Shown here piece after piece: positions 1 to 8,226 of a DNA stretch of 64,000 nt. The notes beneath the pieces are model-generated. The model was not told the DNA's origin, did not search any database, and worked only from the letters and a program-made list of their open reading frames with translations. The stretch comes from JAAUTG01 sp964458705 (GTDB taxonomy: Bacteria; Bacteroidota; Bacteroidia; Chitinophagales; Saprospiraceae): positions 45,839 through 109,838 of the forward strand of contig CAYWKD010000004.1 of the NCBI GenBank assembly GCA_964458705.1, read 5' to 3'. How positions within the stretch are numbered: position 1 is the first letter of the stretch; each line of letters begins with the position of its first letter. The position numbers and the translations under genes are program-made.

Positions 1-1252
1 TTTTTATTTTTTCAACATCTCCATACTGAGAGAGAATCATATCAAAAGCCTTGAAACAATCATCTAATTCCTTTACTAATCGTTCTGGTGAAAGCACTTC
101 TGCTATGCGTGTAAAATTTTTGAAATCAGTGAACATGACTGTTACTTCATCATATTTCCTAGCCTTTGCCGCACCTGTATCTTTTAGTTCCTTCGCAATA
201 GATGCGGGCAGGATATTTAATAGTAGTTCATCTGACCGTTCTCGCTCTTCTGCAATAGTCTTATTGGTTTGTTCTAATAATTTGTTTGATCGTTGTTTTG
301 ATTTATAACGTATGTAAAACAAAAATGATAGCGCACCGGCCAATAATAGGAGAGACATAATAATTACACCTATATAAGTTTGGCGTTCATTTCTAAGTTC
401 GGCATTTTGTAGTTCATAGTCTTTACTTTCCAAACTCATAGAATCCATTTGAGCTTTATAACTCAATTGCTCGATCATGCGTTCACGTTTCTCTGTCAAT
501 AAATTAGCCTTCAGTACTTCCTTTGACATTTCTTGGATGGCTTCTTCCTGTCGTGTTAGTCTAGTCTCCGCTTCTGCTTTTTGTTGTTCTAATTGACGCT
601 TACGTTCAGAAAGTTGAGTGTTATTTTTTGAAAGGCGGCTATTATCTTCATTGAGCTTTAATTGATTATCTCTGAGCGCATTAATTTCCTGTGCTAATTT
701 TTGCTTTTCTATTTCTAGGTTTTTTTGCTCTTGATTCAGTTGAGCTAAACGATTCTTATAATTTACTTCTCTTCCTTTTAGCTGGCGATAATTTGAGTTT
801 TCTTTCAAGTATTCTAACAATTCTTCTGCTAATCTCGCTGCCTTTCCTTCATCTTTCAGCCGCCTTGTGGTTTGTACTAACTCTGAATAACCTTCAATGA
901 CTAATTCGATTTCGCCCACTGATTTGGCATTGTCAATACCGTTTTTGAAATACGCTGCTGCTTTTCTGTAATCCCGATCGCTGTAATTTGCTCGACCTCT
1001 CAATAAGTAGGCACTTGCCATTAGCACACGATCATTCAAATTTTTTGCCAAGTTAGCAGCCTGTTCTGCATATTGGATAGCATTATCCTCATCTCCTTTA
1101 CTTAAATATTCCTCTGCCAACTGATGCGATAGATTCAATTTTTCTCTCGAGTCAGTTGACCTTTCTAGAGCTTGCTCCAGATTAGTAATAGATGACTGCG
1201 CCACGAAGGTCGTTGCGAAAGTCATTAGAAATAACAGTATCCAATATCCCAT
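1..1252 (-). CDS. TPR-containing class III adenylate/guanylate cyclase (C-terminus cut by window edge)
   Basis: This reading frame is open from an ATG at 1252 to the left edge, so about 417 residues are visible and the end is missing. In order it shows a signal-peptide-like start (MGYWILLFLMTFATTFVA), a helical TPR-like region (about residues 25-170), a long Gln/Glu/Lys-rich coiled coil (about 170-285), one membrane segment (about 291-312), a linker containing LLLNILPASIAKEL, and the start of a class III nucleotide cyclase domain (VTVMFTDFKNFT, where the Asp is the first metal ligand). The second metal Asp and the substrate-specifying residues lie outside the window, so cAMP versus cGMP cannot be decided. 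The family senses through the periplasmic TPR part and makes a cyclic nucleotide in the cytoplasm. It is divergent from rpsA. Confidence 0.88.
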   Translation of the reverse strand, partial: MGYWILLFLMTFATTFVAQSSITNLEQALERSTDSREKLNLSHQLAEEYLSKGDEDNAIQYAEQAANLAKNLNDRVLMASAYLLRGRANYSDRDYRKAAAYFKNGIDNAKSVGEIELVIEGYSELVQTTRRLKDEGKAARLAEELLEYLKENSNYRQLKGREVNYKNRLAQLNQEQKNLEIEKQKLAQEINALRDNQLKLNEDNSRLSKNNTQLSERKRQLEQQKAEAETRLTRQEEAIQEMSKEVLKANLLTEKRERMIEQLSYKAQMDSMSLESKDYELQNAELRNERQTYIGVIIMSLLLLAGALSFLFYIRYKSKQRSNKLLEQTNKTIAEERERSDELLLNILPASIAKELKDTGAAKARKYDEVTVMFTDFKNFTRIAEVLSPERLVKELDDCFKAFDMILSQYGDVEKIK

Positions 1253-1340
1253 ATTAGTCCTTTTTCAAATGCGAATATACATATCTTATCCAAACACTCA
1301 CTTATCTAATCTATTTCTCGAAGATAAAAAAACAAATATT

Positions 1341-1371
1341 TTGTGAAGTTGACGGAAATTAGCTATCTTCG
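1341..1371 (+). promoter_or_regulatory. Putative Bacteroidota-type promoter for rpsA
   Basis: A TTG at 1341-1343 lies 20 bases before TATCTTCG at 1364-1371, one mismatch from the TAnnTTTG -7 element of this phylum. It would start transcription near 1377 and give a leader of about 105 bases before the rpsA ATG. The leader is AT-rich and I see no strong Shine-Dalgarno site close to the start, as is usual in this phylum. The assignment is by motif only. Confidence 0.5.
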
Positions 1372-1482
1372 CCACGCTAAAAATTATTTTTTAACCAGAA
1401 AATTTTTCTACTAAAGTAATTCACTGATTATCAGATTTTTGAACTTACTAGGAAGAGCAATTTTCAAAAAAGCATTCTTTTA

Positions 1483-3495
1483 ATGCTATTAGACGATAAC
1501 ATAGAGAACGAAGAAGTTCAAGAAAACAAAGAAGAAGTCGTAGAAGAGATCACAGATGAATCCACTGAAACTCTGAAGATAGAAGAAAAAGAAGAAGATG
1601 TGGAGAACGAAGAGGAGGAGGATGAAACTGAAGAGGAGAAAGAAGAAGATGGCGATGATGAAGAAGAGGATGAAATAGAACTTGAATTAGACGATGCAGT
1701 AGAAGGAGAATCTGCTCATGATGACTTTGACTGGTCGGTTAGTAATAAAGCGAGTTCCTCTTATAGTGAAGGCGAAAAGGCGAAATACTTGCATGCCTAC
1801 GAAGAAACCATGAATGCGGTAAGGGAAAACGAAATTGTTCCTGGTAGAGTTACAGTGATTAGAGACGGAGATGTTTTGGTGGATTTTGGCTTTAAGTCAG
1901 ATGGTTTACTATCTCTAGGTGAATTTAGAGATTTACCTGACTTGAAGGTAGGAGATATGATAGAGGCTTACGTTGAGCAGCAAGAAGATGCCAAAGGTCA
2001 GTTAGTACTTTCTCGTAGAAAAGCAAAGTTGCTAAGAGCTTGGGAACGTATTCAAGACTCATACGAAAATGGTACTGTTATCAAAGGTACTGTTATTAGT
2101 AAGACAAAAGGAGGATTGATTGTAGATACAGGTGGATTGGAAACTTTCTTGCCAGGTTCTCAAATTGATATTAAGCCAATCATTGATTATGATTCGTATG
2201 TAGGGAAGCAGATGGAATTCAAGGTTGTGAAAATCAACGAAGCCATCAAGAATGCCGTAGTTTCTCACAAAGCATTAATTGAGAGCGATCTTGCGGAACA
2301 AAGAGAGCAAATTATTTCGGGTCTTGAGCGTGGTCAGGTACTGGAAGGACTTGTTAAAAACATCACAGATTTTGGTGCATTCTTAGATTTAGGTGGTGTG
2401 GATGGTTTATTGTACATCACAGACATCTCTTGGGGGCGCATCAATCATCCTAGCGAAGTGTTGAAATTGAATGATAAGATCAACGTAGTAGTGCTAGATT
2501 TTGATGAAAATAAAAAGCGTATCTCTCTAGGTATGAAGCAGTTACAGCCTCATCCATGGGATGTGCTAGATGCAGAATTGAAAGAGGGTTCAGTAGTTAA
2601 AGGTAAGATTGTAAATATCGAAGATTATGGTGCATTCCTAGAGATATTGCCAGGAGTGGAAGGACTAATTCACGTATCAGAAGTAACTTGGAGCAATCAG
2701 CCGATTAATGCGAGAGAATACTTTAAATTGAATCAAGAGTTTGAATCTAAGATCGTAACGATTGATCGGGAAGAACGCAAGATGTCTCTGAGTTTAAAAC
2801 AACTTTCAAAAGATCCTTGGAGCGATATTGCAGAGCAATACCCAGAGAGTAGTCGTCATACAGGTAAGGTAATGAATTTAACTCCTTATGGTGTATTTGT
2901 TGAGTTAGAAGAAGGAATTGGTGGAATGATTCACATATCTGATCTTTCTTGGACGAAGCGTTACAATCATCCATCTGAATTTACAAAAGTAGGTGATGAT
3001 ATTGAATGTATGATCTTAGAAATTGATGTTGCTGATCGTAAGTTAGCACTTGGACATAAGCAAATCGAAGAAAATCCATGGGATACATTCTCAGAGGTTT
3101 TCCCAGAAGGTTCTTACCACGATGCTACAATACTGCGTAAGGACGATAGAGGTGCTATGGTACAGTTACCATATGGATTGGAAGCTTTTGCACCAATTAA
3201 GCACATCCGAAAAGAAGATGGTGTAGAAGCAGAAATAGATGAAATAATCAAGGTGAAAATTTTAGAGTTTAACCGAGATGATAAGCGCATTCTAGTTTCT
3301 CACTTACGCTATTTAGAGGATATTGAGAAACAAGCGAAGGAAAAAGTGCGTCAAGAAAAGAATGCAGAACGAGTTCAGGTGTCTGAACAAGTGAAGCAGC
3401 AGCAATCTAAAGTAGAGAAGTCCACAATGGGAGATTTAGATATCTTCTCTGAAATTCAGGGTATGGTGGATGATAGCGAAGATGATAAGAAGTAA
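1483..3495 (+). CDS. rpsA: 30S ribosomal protein S1
   Basis: The protein binds mRNA on the small ribosomal subunit and helps load structured or SD-poor messages. After an acidic Glu/Asp-rich, low-complexity N-terminus (about residues 1-85) come six S1 (OB-fold) repeats from about residue 115 to 620. Repeats three to five carry the canonical FGAFLDLGG, YGAFLEI and YGVFVEL cores, each followed by a GLxxISD/E-type segment. The last repeat is more divergent (RGAMVQLPYGLEAF). A charged tail follows. Length, 670 codons, exceeds the roughly 560 of E. coli S1, mainly because of the acidic extension and tail. The ATG at 1483 is the only ATG after the in-frame stop at 1417. A strong terminator follows. 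Confidence 0.96.
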   Translation: MLLDDNIENEEVQENKEEVVEEITDESTETLKIEEKEEDVENEEEEDETEEEKEEDGDDEEEDEIELELDDAVEGESAHDDFDWSVSNKASSSYSEGEKAKYLHAYEETMNAVRENEIVPGRVTVIRDGDVLVDFGFKSDGLLSLGEFRDLPDLKVGDMIEAYVEQQEDAKGQLVLSRRKAKLLRAWERIQDSYENGTVIKGTVISKTKGGLIVDTGGLETFLPGSQIDIKPIIDYDSYVGKQMEFKVVKINEAIKNAVVSHKALIESDLAEQREQIISGLERGQVLEGLVKNITDFGAFLDLGGVDGLLYITDISWGRINHPSEVLKLNDKINVVVLDFDENKKRISLGMKQLQPHPWDVLDAELKEGSVVKGKIVNIEDYGAFLEILPGVEGLIHVSEVTWSNQPINAREYFKLNQEFESKIVTIDREERKMSLSLKQLSKDPWSDIAEQYPESSRHTGKVMNLTPYGVFVELEEGIGGMIHISDLSWTKRYNHPSEFTKVGDDIECMILEIDVADRKLALGHKQIEENPWDTFSEVFPEGSYHDATILRKDDRGAMVQLPYGLEAFAPIKHIRKEDGVEAEIDEIIKVKILEFNRDDKRILVSHLRYLEDIEKQAKEKVRQEKNAERVQVSEQVKQQQSKVEKSTMGDLDIFSEIQGMVDDSEDDKK

Positions 3496-3516
3496 ACTAA
3501 ACGACTTTAGTTTATT

Positions 3517-3556
3517 AGCAGCACTTGATTATACCTTAATCAAGTGCTGTTGTTAT
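3517..3556 (+). terminator. Rho-independent terminator of rpsA
   Basis: A perfect 13-bp inverted repeat (3519-3531 with 3537-3549, five-base loop TACCT) begins 23 bases after the rpsA stop. It is followed by a T-rich stretch (TTGTTATTT). It also separates rpsA from the convergent ilvN gene. Confidence 0.85.
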
Positions 3557-3636
3557 TTAGAGTCAATTCCAATTGGTAAAAGTATTTAAGCTACTTAACT
3601 CTAATAAGTCTATCGAAGATTTAATTATTTCTTCAT

Positions 3637-4179
3637 TTAATCAATTTCCTGCACTTCTTCTTCTAATGACTTTAGATATTTATTCAGTCTTTCCATTGGC
3701 TTTACGATGGCAACACGTCCAGAACGCACAAATTCGTAAATACCTATACTATTTTCTAGTGCATCGAGTAGAACTTCGGTCTCTTCTTGATGCCCCGTCT
3801 TTTCAATTACAACATACTCTGCTTCTATTTCTAAAATGCGAGCATTATGCGAACGAACCAATTCTTCTAAATTCTGCCCGCCTGTAAAGGCTTTTAAGGG
3901 CACTTTATACAACGCCAATTCTTGATAGACAATCTCATCTTCCTCGTAGTAGAAAGCTTTGACGATATCTATTTGTTTTTCGAGTTGAGCTACCAACTTT
4001 TCTACCATTTCTTGCGATACATTTACAACAATAGTGAAGCGGTGAATGTCGGGTGAAGAAGATTTAGAAGTTGTAAGGCTCTCAATATTAATATGTCGCC
4101 TGGTGAATATGGTTACTACTCTTTGAAGCAGCCCTGTTTGATTTTCCGTAAAGACGGTGATAGTATATTCCTTTGTCAT
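3637..4179 (-). CDS. ilvN: Acetolactate synthase small (regulatory) subunit
   Basis: This is the regulatory subunit of acetohydroxyacid synthase, which stimulates the large subunit and confers valine feedback inhibition in the first common step of branched-chain amino acid synthesis. Residues 4-75 form an ACT domain (EYTITVFTENQTGLLQRV, then RRHINIESLT, matching the family's GxxxRI..xxRxxNIxSL pattern). The second half matches the C-terminal domain of the small subunit. At 180 residues it has the usual length of the longer IlvH/IlvN form. It is the last gene of ilvD-ilvB-ilvN, 42 bases after ilvB, which supports co-transcription and subunit pairing. Confidence 0.95.
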   Translation of the reverse strand: MTKEYTITVFTENQTGLLQRVVTIFTRRHINIESLTTSKSSSPDIHRFTIVVNVSQEMVEKLVAQLEKQIDIVKAFYYEEDEIVYQELALYKVPLKAFTGGQNLEELVRSHNARILEIEAEYVVIEKTGHQEETEVLLDALENSIGIYEFVRSGRVAIVKPMERLNKYLKSLEEEVQEID

Positions 4180-4221
4180 TTTGCTTGTATTATTGCTTTA
4201 TGCAATTACTAAGTTATTTTA

Positions 4222-5940
4222 TTATAGATCAGCAGGTTCAAGAACAATTTCACTCACCCCTTTACCTGAAGGTACCATTGGGAATACGTTTTCCTCCTTT
4301 TCTACTTGTACATGTAATAGGTAAGGACCTTCATAAGCTAGCATTGCCGCAACTGCATCTTGTACATCTGCAGGATCAGTAATTGTTTTTCCTTTCACGC
4401 CGAAGCCTTCGGCTATTTTTACAAAATCAGGATTTTGTAATTCCACGAATGAGTAGCGGCGATCAAAAAATAACTGTTGCCATTGACGCACCATACCTAA
4501 ATAGTTGTTATCTAGCAACACAATTTTTACTGCCACATCCCACTGAGCACACATTCCCAATTCTTGAATAGTCATCTGAAAGCCGCCATCGCCTATAAAG
4601 GCTACAACTTCTCGCTTGGGCTGCGCTAGCTTTGCTCCAAATGCAGCAGGCAAACCATAGCCCATCGTGCCAGCACCACCAGAAGATACCCACTGATTGG
4701 TACTATTATATCTAAAATACCTAGCGGCAACCATCTGATGCTGCCCTACATCTGTTGCTACTACTGCCTGTCCATTCGTTTGGTCGGAAACTTCTTTCAC
4801 AACCATTCCCATTTTGATCTGTCCATCTTTGGATGCACTTGTATCTTTTGAAATGACTTTAAGCTGTTCAATACGTTCACATTCTTTAAATTCTTCCAAC
4901 CAACTCGGGTAAGTTTTATGGTGAATGAGTGGTAGCAAGGCTTCTAGAGCATCTTTAGCATCTGCTATAATTGGAACGTGAGCTTTAACATTTTTATCTA
5001 CCTCTGAAGGATCAATTTCAATGTGAATAACCTTGGCTTGCTTGACGTACTTATCTAGATTTCCTGTTACTCGATCATCAAAACGCATCCCTATTGCAAT
5101 AAGAACATCACATTCATTTTGCTTGATATTTGGTCCGTAATTTCCGTGCATTCCAAGCATTCCCTTATGAAGTGGATGATCAGAGGGAATGGAAGAAAGT
5201 CCATGAATTGTACATCCTAGTGGAATACCCGTCTTTTCAACAAATGTTTTAAATGGCTCTTGTGCATGAGCAATTTGTATGCCATGACCTGCCAATATAA
5301 AAGGCTTCTCTGCATTATTGATAAGTTCTGCCGCTTCCTGAATTCTATCCATATTTACCTTAGGGCGCGGTTTATAGCTTCGTATTTTGGTCGTTTTTTG
5401 GTACTCAAACTCCATTGTTTCTATCTGAGCATTCTTCGTAATATCTATGACAACCGGACCTGGACGACCTGTATTTGCAATATAAAACGCCTTTGCAAAA
5501 ATTGATGGTATTTCCTTTGCAGAAGTGATCTGATAATTCCATTTTGTAACAGACATCGTGCAGCCAATCACATCAGTTTCTTGAAAAGCATCTGAACCTA
5601 GTAGATGCTTATAAACCTGACCTGTAATGCAGACGAGTGGCGTGGAATCCAAAATAGCGTCTGCTAATCCAGTCATTAAATTCATTGCTCCTGGACCAGA
5701 TGTTGCCATACAAACGCCTGTCTTTCTTGTTACTCTTGCATATCCCTCTGCAGCGTGAATAGCGCCCTGCTCATGACGAGGTAAGATATGCTGCAACTGG
5801 TCTGTGTAATGATAAAGTGCATCGTACACAGGCATTATTGCACCACCAGGATAGCCGAAGATAGTGTCAACCTCTTCCTCTATCAAACATTTCAGCACAG
5901 CTTCTGCTCCCGTTATTGTTTTTTTAAGTGTGGCTACCAT
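4222..5940 (-). CDS. ilvB: Acetolactate synthase large (catalytic) subunit, biosynthetic type
   Basis: This ThDP enzyme condenses two pyruvates, or pyruvate with 2-oxobutyrate, into acetohydroxy acids for valine, leucine and isoleucine. The sequence shows the N-terminal ThDP domain with catalytic Glu57 in HEQGAIHAAEGYAR, a central domain, and the C-terminal ThDP/Mg site (GDGGFQMTIQEL to LDNN, near residues 450-480). The segment VSSGGAGTMGYGLPAAFGA is typical of the biosynthetic form. Length 572 is normal. It is preceded by ilvD and followed by ilvN, its regulatory partner. No other IlvB homologue is present in the window. ilvC and leuABCD are not here, so the pathway continues elsewhere. Confidence 0.96.
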   Translation of the reverse strand: MVATLKKTITGAEAVLKCLIEEEVDTIFGYPGGAIMPVYDALYHYTDQLQHILPRHEQGAIHAAEGYARVTRKTGVCMATSGPGAMNLMTGLADAILDSTPLVCITGQVYKHLLGSDAFQETDVIGCTMSVTKWNYQITSAKEIPSIFAKAFYIANTGRPGPVVIDITKNAQIETMEFEYQKTTKIRSYKPRPKVNMDRIQEAAELINNAEKPFILAGHGIQIAHAQEPFKTFVEKTGIPLGCTIHGLSSIPSDHPLHKGMLGMHGNYGPNIKQNECDVLIAIGMRFDDRVTGNLDKYVKQAKVIHIEIDPSEVDKNVKAHVPIIADAKDALEALLPLIHHKTYPSWLEEFKECERIEQLKVISKDTSASKDGQIKMGMVVKEVSDQTNGQAVVATDVGQHQMVAARYFRYNSTNQWVSSGGAGTMGYGLPAAFGAKLAQPKREVVAFIGDGGFQMTIQELGMCAQWDVAVKIVLLDNNYLGMVRQWQQLFFDRRYSFVELQNPDFVKIAEGFGVKGKTITDPADVQDAVAAMLAYEGPYLLHVQVEKEENVFPMVPSGKGVSEIVLEPADL

Positions 5941-6044
5941 ATTCTATAAGATTTGAGGTATCAAATTATGATGTATAAAACTCATCTAGCTACCTCGGTT
6001 TTTTTTTATTTTAATTAAACCTATTTAATTAACCAATGATTCGG

Positions 6045-7724
6045 TCAGAATTCATCTGTTACACAGCCTTCGCTGGCAGAAGCAACGGTATGAGCATATT
6101 TTTTTAATATACCACTATTTGCTTTTGAAGGTCGCGGTTTCCAATTTTTCTTACGCTTCTCTAGTGTCTCAGTTGTCAAATCTACTTCTATCTTATGTTC
6201 TATAGCGTCAATTTTTACGATATCTCCATCTTGCAAAAGTGCAATTGTACCCCCAACTGCTGCCTCTGGTGTGATATGACCTACTACAAATCCATGTGTA
6301 CCACCAGAAAAGCGACCATCTGTAATCAACGCAACATCGCTGCCTAAACCTGCCCCCATAATAGCGGAAGTAGGTTTTAACATTTCTGGCATACCTGGTC
6401 CGCCTTTCGGACCGCAATAGCGAATGACAATAACATCTCCCGCTGTAATTTTATTATTACTGATCGCTTCAATGGCTTCGGGCTCTGAATCAAAAACTCT
6501 TGCCTTGCCTTTGAATACTTCCCCTTCTTTACCTGTAATTTTTGCAACTGCTCCTTGCTCTGCTAGATTTCCATACAGTATTTGTAGGTGTCCAGTTGGC
6601 TTAATTGGTTTATTGAAAGCATGAATGACTTGCTGTCCTTCTTTCAAATTCGGAACATTTGCTAGGTTATCTGCGATTGTTTTACCTGAAACCGTCAAGC
6701 AAGTTCCATCTAAGTAGTTATGCTCTAGCATAGTTTTCATTACGGCTGGTACACCACCTACATTGTATAAATCCTCCATCACATATTTGCCACTTGGCTT
6801 CAAGTCTGCTAAATAGGGCGTGCTGTTACTAATTCGTTGGAAGTCATCAATGTTTAAATCCACTTGATAAGCTTTAGCTATAGCAATTAAATGAAGCACT
6901 GCATTTGTCGAACCACCTAGAACTGTTATTAGTTTGATCGCATTCTCGAACGAGGATTTTGATACAATATCTCTTGGTTTTAGGTCTTGTTCCATTATAA
7001 TTTTAATGGCTGTGCCGACATCCATGCCTTCGTTTTGCTTGTGTTTACTCGTTGCTGGAAAGGAAGAACTAAAAGGAAGGCTCATTCCCATGGCTTCAAT
7101 AGCCGAAGCCATTGTATTGGCAGTGTACATACCTCCGCAAGCTCCTGGACCCGGACAAGCATTTTTAACAATTGCTCGGAAAGTCTCATCATCAATTGTG
7201 CCAGCAACCTTTTGTCCAAAGGCTTCAAATGCAGAGACAATATCCAACTTGTTACCCGCATGGCAACCAGGGCTGATCGTACCACCATACATCACAATTC
7301 CAGGGCGGTTCAATCTTCCCAAAGCCATCATTGCTCCTGGCATATTTTTATCACAGCCTACAATAGCAATTATGGCATCATACCATTGTGCAGAAGCTAC
7401 TGTTTCAATAGAATCTGCAATAATATCTCTGGAGGGCAAAGAAAAGCGCATTCCTGCTGTTCCCATTGAAATGCCATCACTTACGCCAATGGTATGGAAT
7501 ATTAAACCTATCAAATCCTGTTCTTGTACTCCCTTTTTCACTTCCTTTGCCAAGTCGTTCAGGTGCATATTGCAGGGATTTCCCTCCCAACCAGTACTTA
7601 CGATACCGACTTGTGGCTTTTTTAAATCTTCTGTTGTCAGACCAATGGCATGTAGCATAGCTTGAGCAGCAGGTTGTGTATCATCTTGTGTAACGTGCTT
7701 ACTGTATTTATTGAGTTCGTTCAT
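6045..7724 (-). CDS. ilvD: Dihydroxy-acid dehydratase
   Basis: The enzyme dehydrates 2,3-dihydroxy acids to 2-oxo acids, the third step of valine/isoleucine synthesis, using an Fe-S cluster. Putative cluster and family cysteines are visible at Cys51 (NPCNMHLNDL), Cys124 (VGCDKNMPG) and Cys196 within CPGPGACGGMYTANTMA. The C-terminal half carries GGPGMPEM and DGRFSGGTHGFVVGHITPEA, diagnostic of IlvD/Edd dehydratases. At 559 residues it is the shorter form common in Bacteroidota and Gram-positives. It is the first gene of the ilv operon, with a promoter about 50 bases upstream and ilvB about 100 bases downstream. Confidence 0.96.
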   Translation of the reverse strand: MNELNKYSKHVTQDDTQPAAQAMLHAIGLTTEDLKKPQVGIVSTGWEGNPCNMHLNDLAKEVKKGVQEQDLIGLIFHTIGVSDGISMGTAGMRFSLPSRDIIADSIETVASAQWYDAIIAIVGCDKNMPGAMMALGRLNRPGIVMYGGTISPGCHAGNKLDIVSAFEAFGQKVAGTIDDETFRAIVKNACPGPGACGGMYTANTMASAIEAMGMSLPFSSSFPATSKHKQNEGMDVGTAIKIIMEQDLKPRDIVSKSSFENAIKLITVLGGSTNAVLHLIAIAKAYQVDLNIDDFQRISNSTPYLADLKPSGKYVMEDLYNVGGVPAVMKTMLEHNYLDGTCLTVSGKTIADNLANVPNLKEGQQVIHAFNKPIKPTGHLQILYGNLAEQGAVAKITGKEGEVFKGKARVFDSEPEAIEAISNNKITAGDVIVIRYCGPKGGPGMPEMLKPTSAIMGAGLGSDVALITDGRFSGGTHGFVVGHITPEAAVGGTIALLQDGDIVKIDAIEHKIEVDLTTETLEKRKKNWKPRPSKANSGILKKYAHTVASASEGCVTDEF

Positions 7725-8226
7725 TTAATATGTTTACTTCTAAGATCATCAAAGACTACAATGTAATTGACTTATTCAAATATATGTAGAAGATGCTCTA
7801 ATCAATAATTCAATCTGAGGTGCTTATACAATACAAAGTGAAAAGAGAATGACTATATACTATTGTAAATCAGTTATTTAGTCGGTATATTTTTACACGT
7901 TTAACAGATAGTTAATTAGGCTATAATCTAAATGGATAGCAGTAAGTACAAGATTAAATGATTACTTAGATAATGAATTAGACGAAGTATTATATTTGTA
8001 TTCTTCATTGCTCAAATAAGTTTCTTATTATTGCACATTATAGCACTTGTTGACTACTAATTTGCACTGAAGATTTGGCAAATTCAGCATTACTGGAAGA
8101 TGAATTAAATATTACGTTTCCTAATCAAAGATAGGCTTCTAAGGGTGCTACTTTTTAGTCAAGCAATTGCATCGTCGCCATTTATCTACTGGAAGCAATC
8201 AATAATTAGCAGATTATAAAAAGAAA
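7725..8226. other. Divergent intergenic region between ilvD and the M14 peptidase gene
   Basis: About 500 bases without a supported gene, AT-rich, with stops in all frames. It contains the ilvD promoter described separately. On the plus strand a lone TATATTTG at 7991-7998 resembles a -7 element but has no TTG at the right distance, so a promoter there for the peptidase gene is only a weak possibility. No leucine/isoleucine/valine-rich leader peptide or attenuator was seen before ilvD. Confidence 0.5.
7777..7805 (-). promoter_or_regulatory. Putative promoter of the ilvDBN operon
   Basis: Read on the minus strand, TTG (7805-7803) is followed after 18 bases by TATATTTG (7784-7777), a perfect match to TAnnTTTG. 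Transcription would start near 7770, leaving a leader of about 45 bases before the ilvD ATG, too short for a classical attenuator. Confidence 0.6.

Noticed and set aside
3573..3887. A 104-codon plus-strand frame opposite ilvN
   Set aside because: It is antisense to ilvN's ACT-containing reading frame and lacks a recognisable family.
5955..5997. GAGGTA/TACCTC pair between ilvB and ilvD as an attenuator
   Set aside because: The arms are only six bases with a loop of about 30 bases, too weak to call a functional structure.
6934..7665. A 243-codon plus-strand frame opposite ilvD
   Set aside because: It is the antisense shadow of a strongly conserved gene with all catalytic cysteines, and its protein has no recognisable domain.
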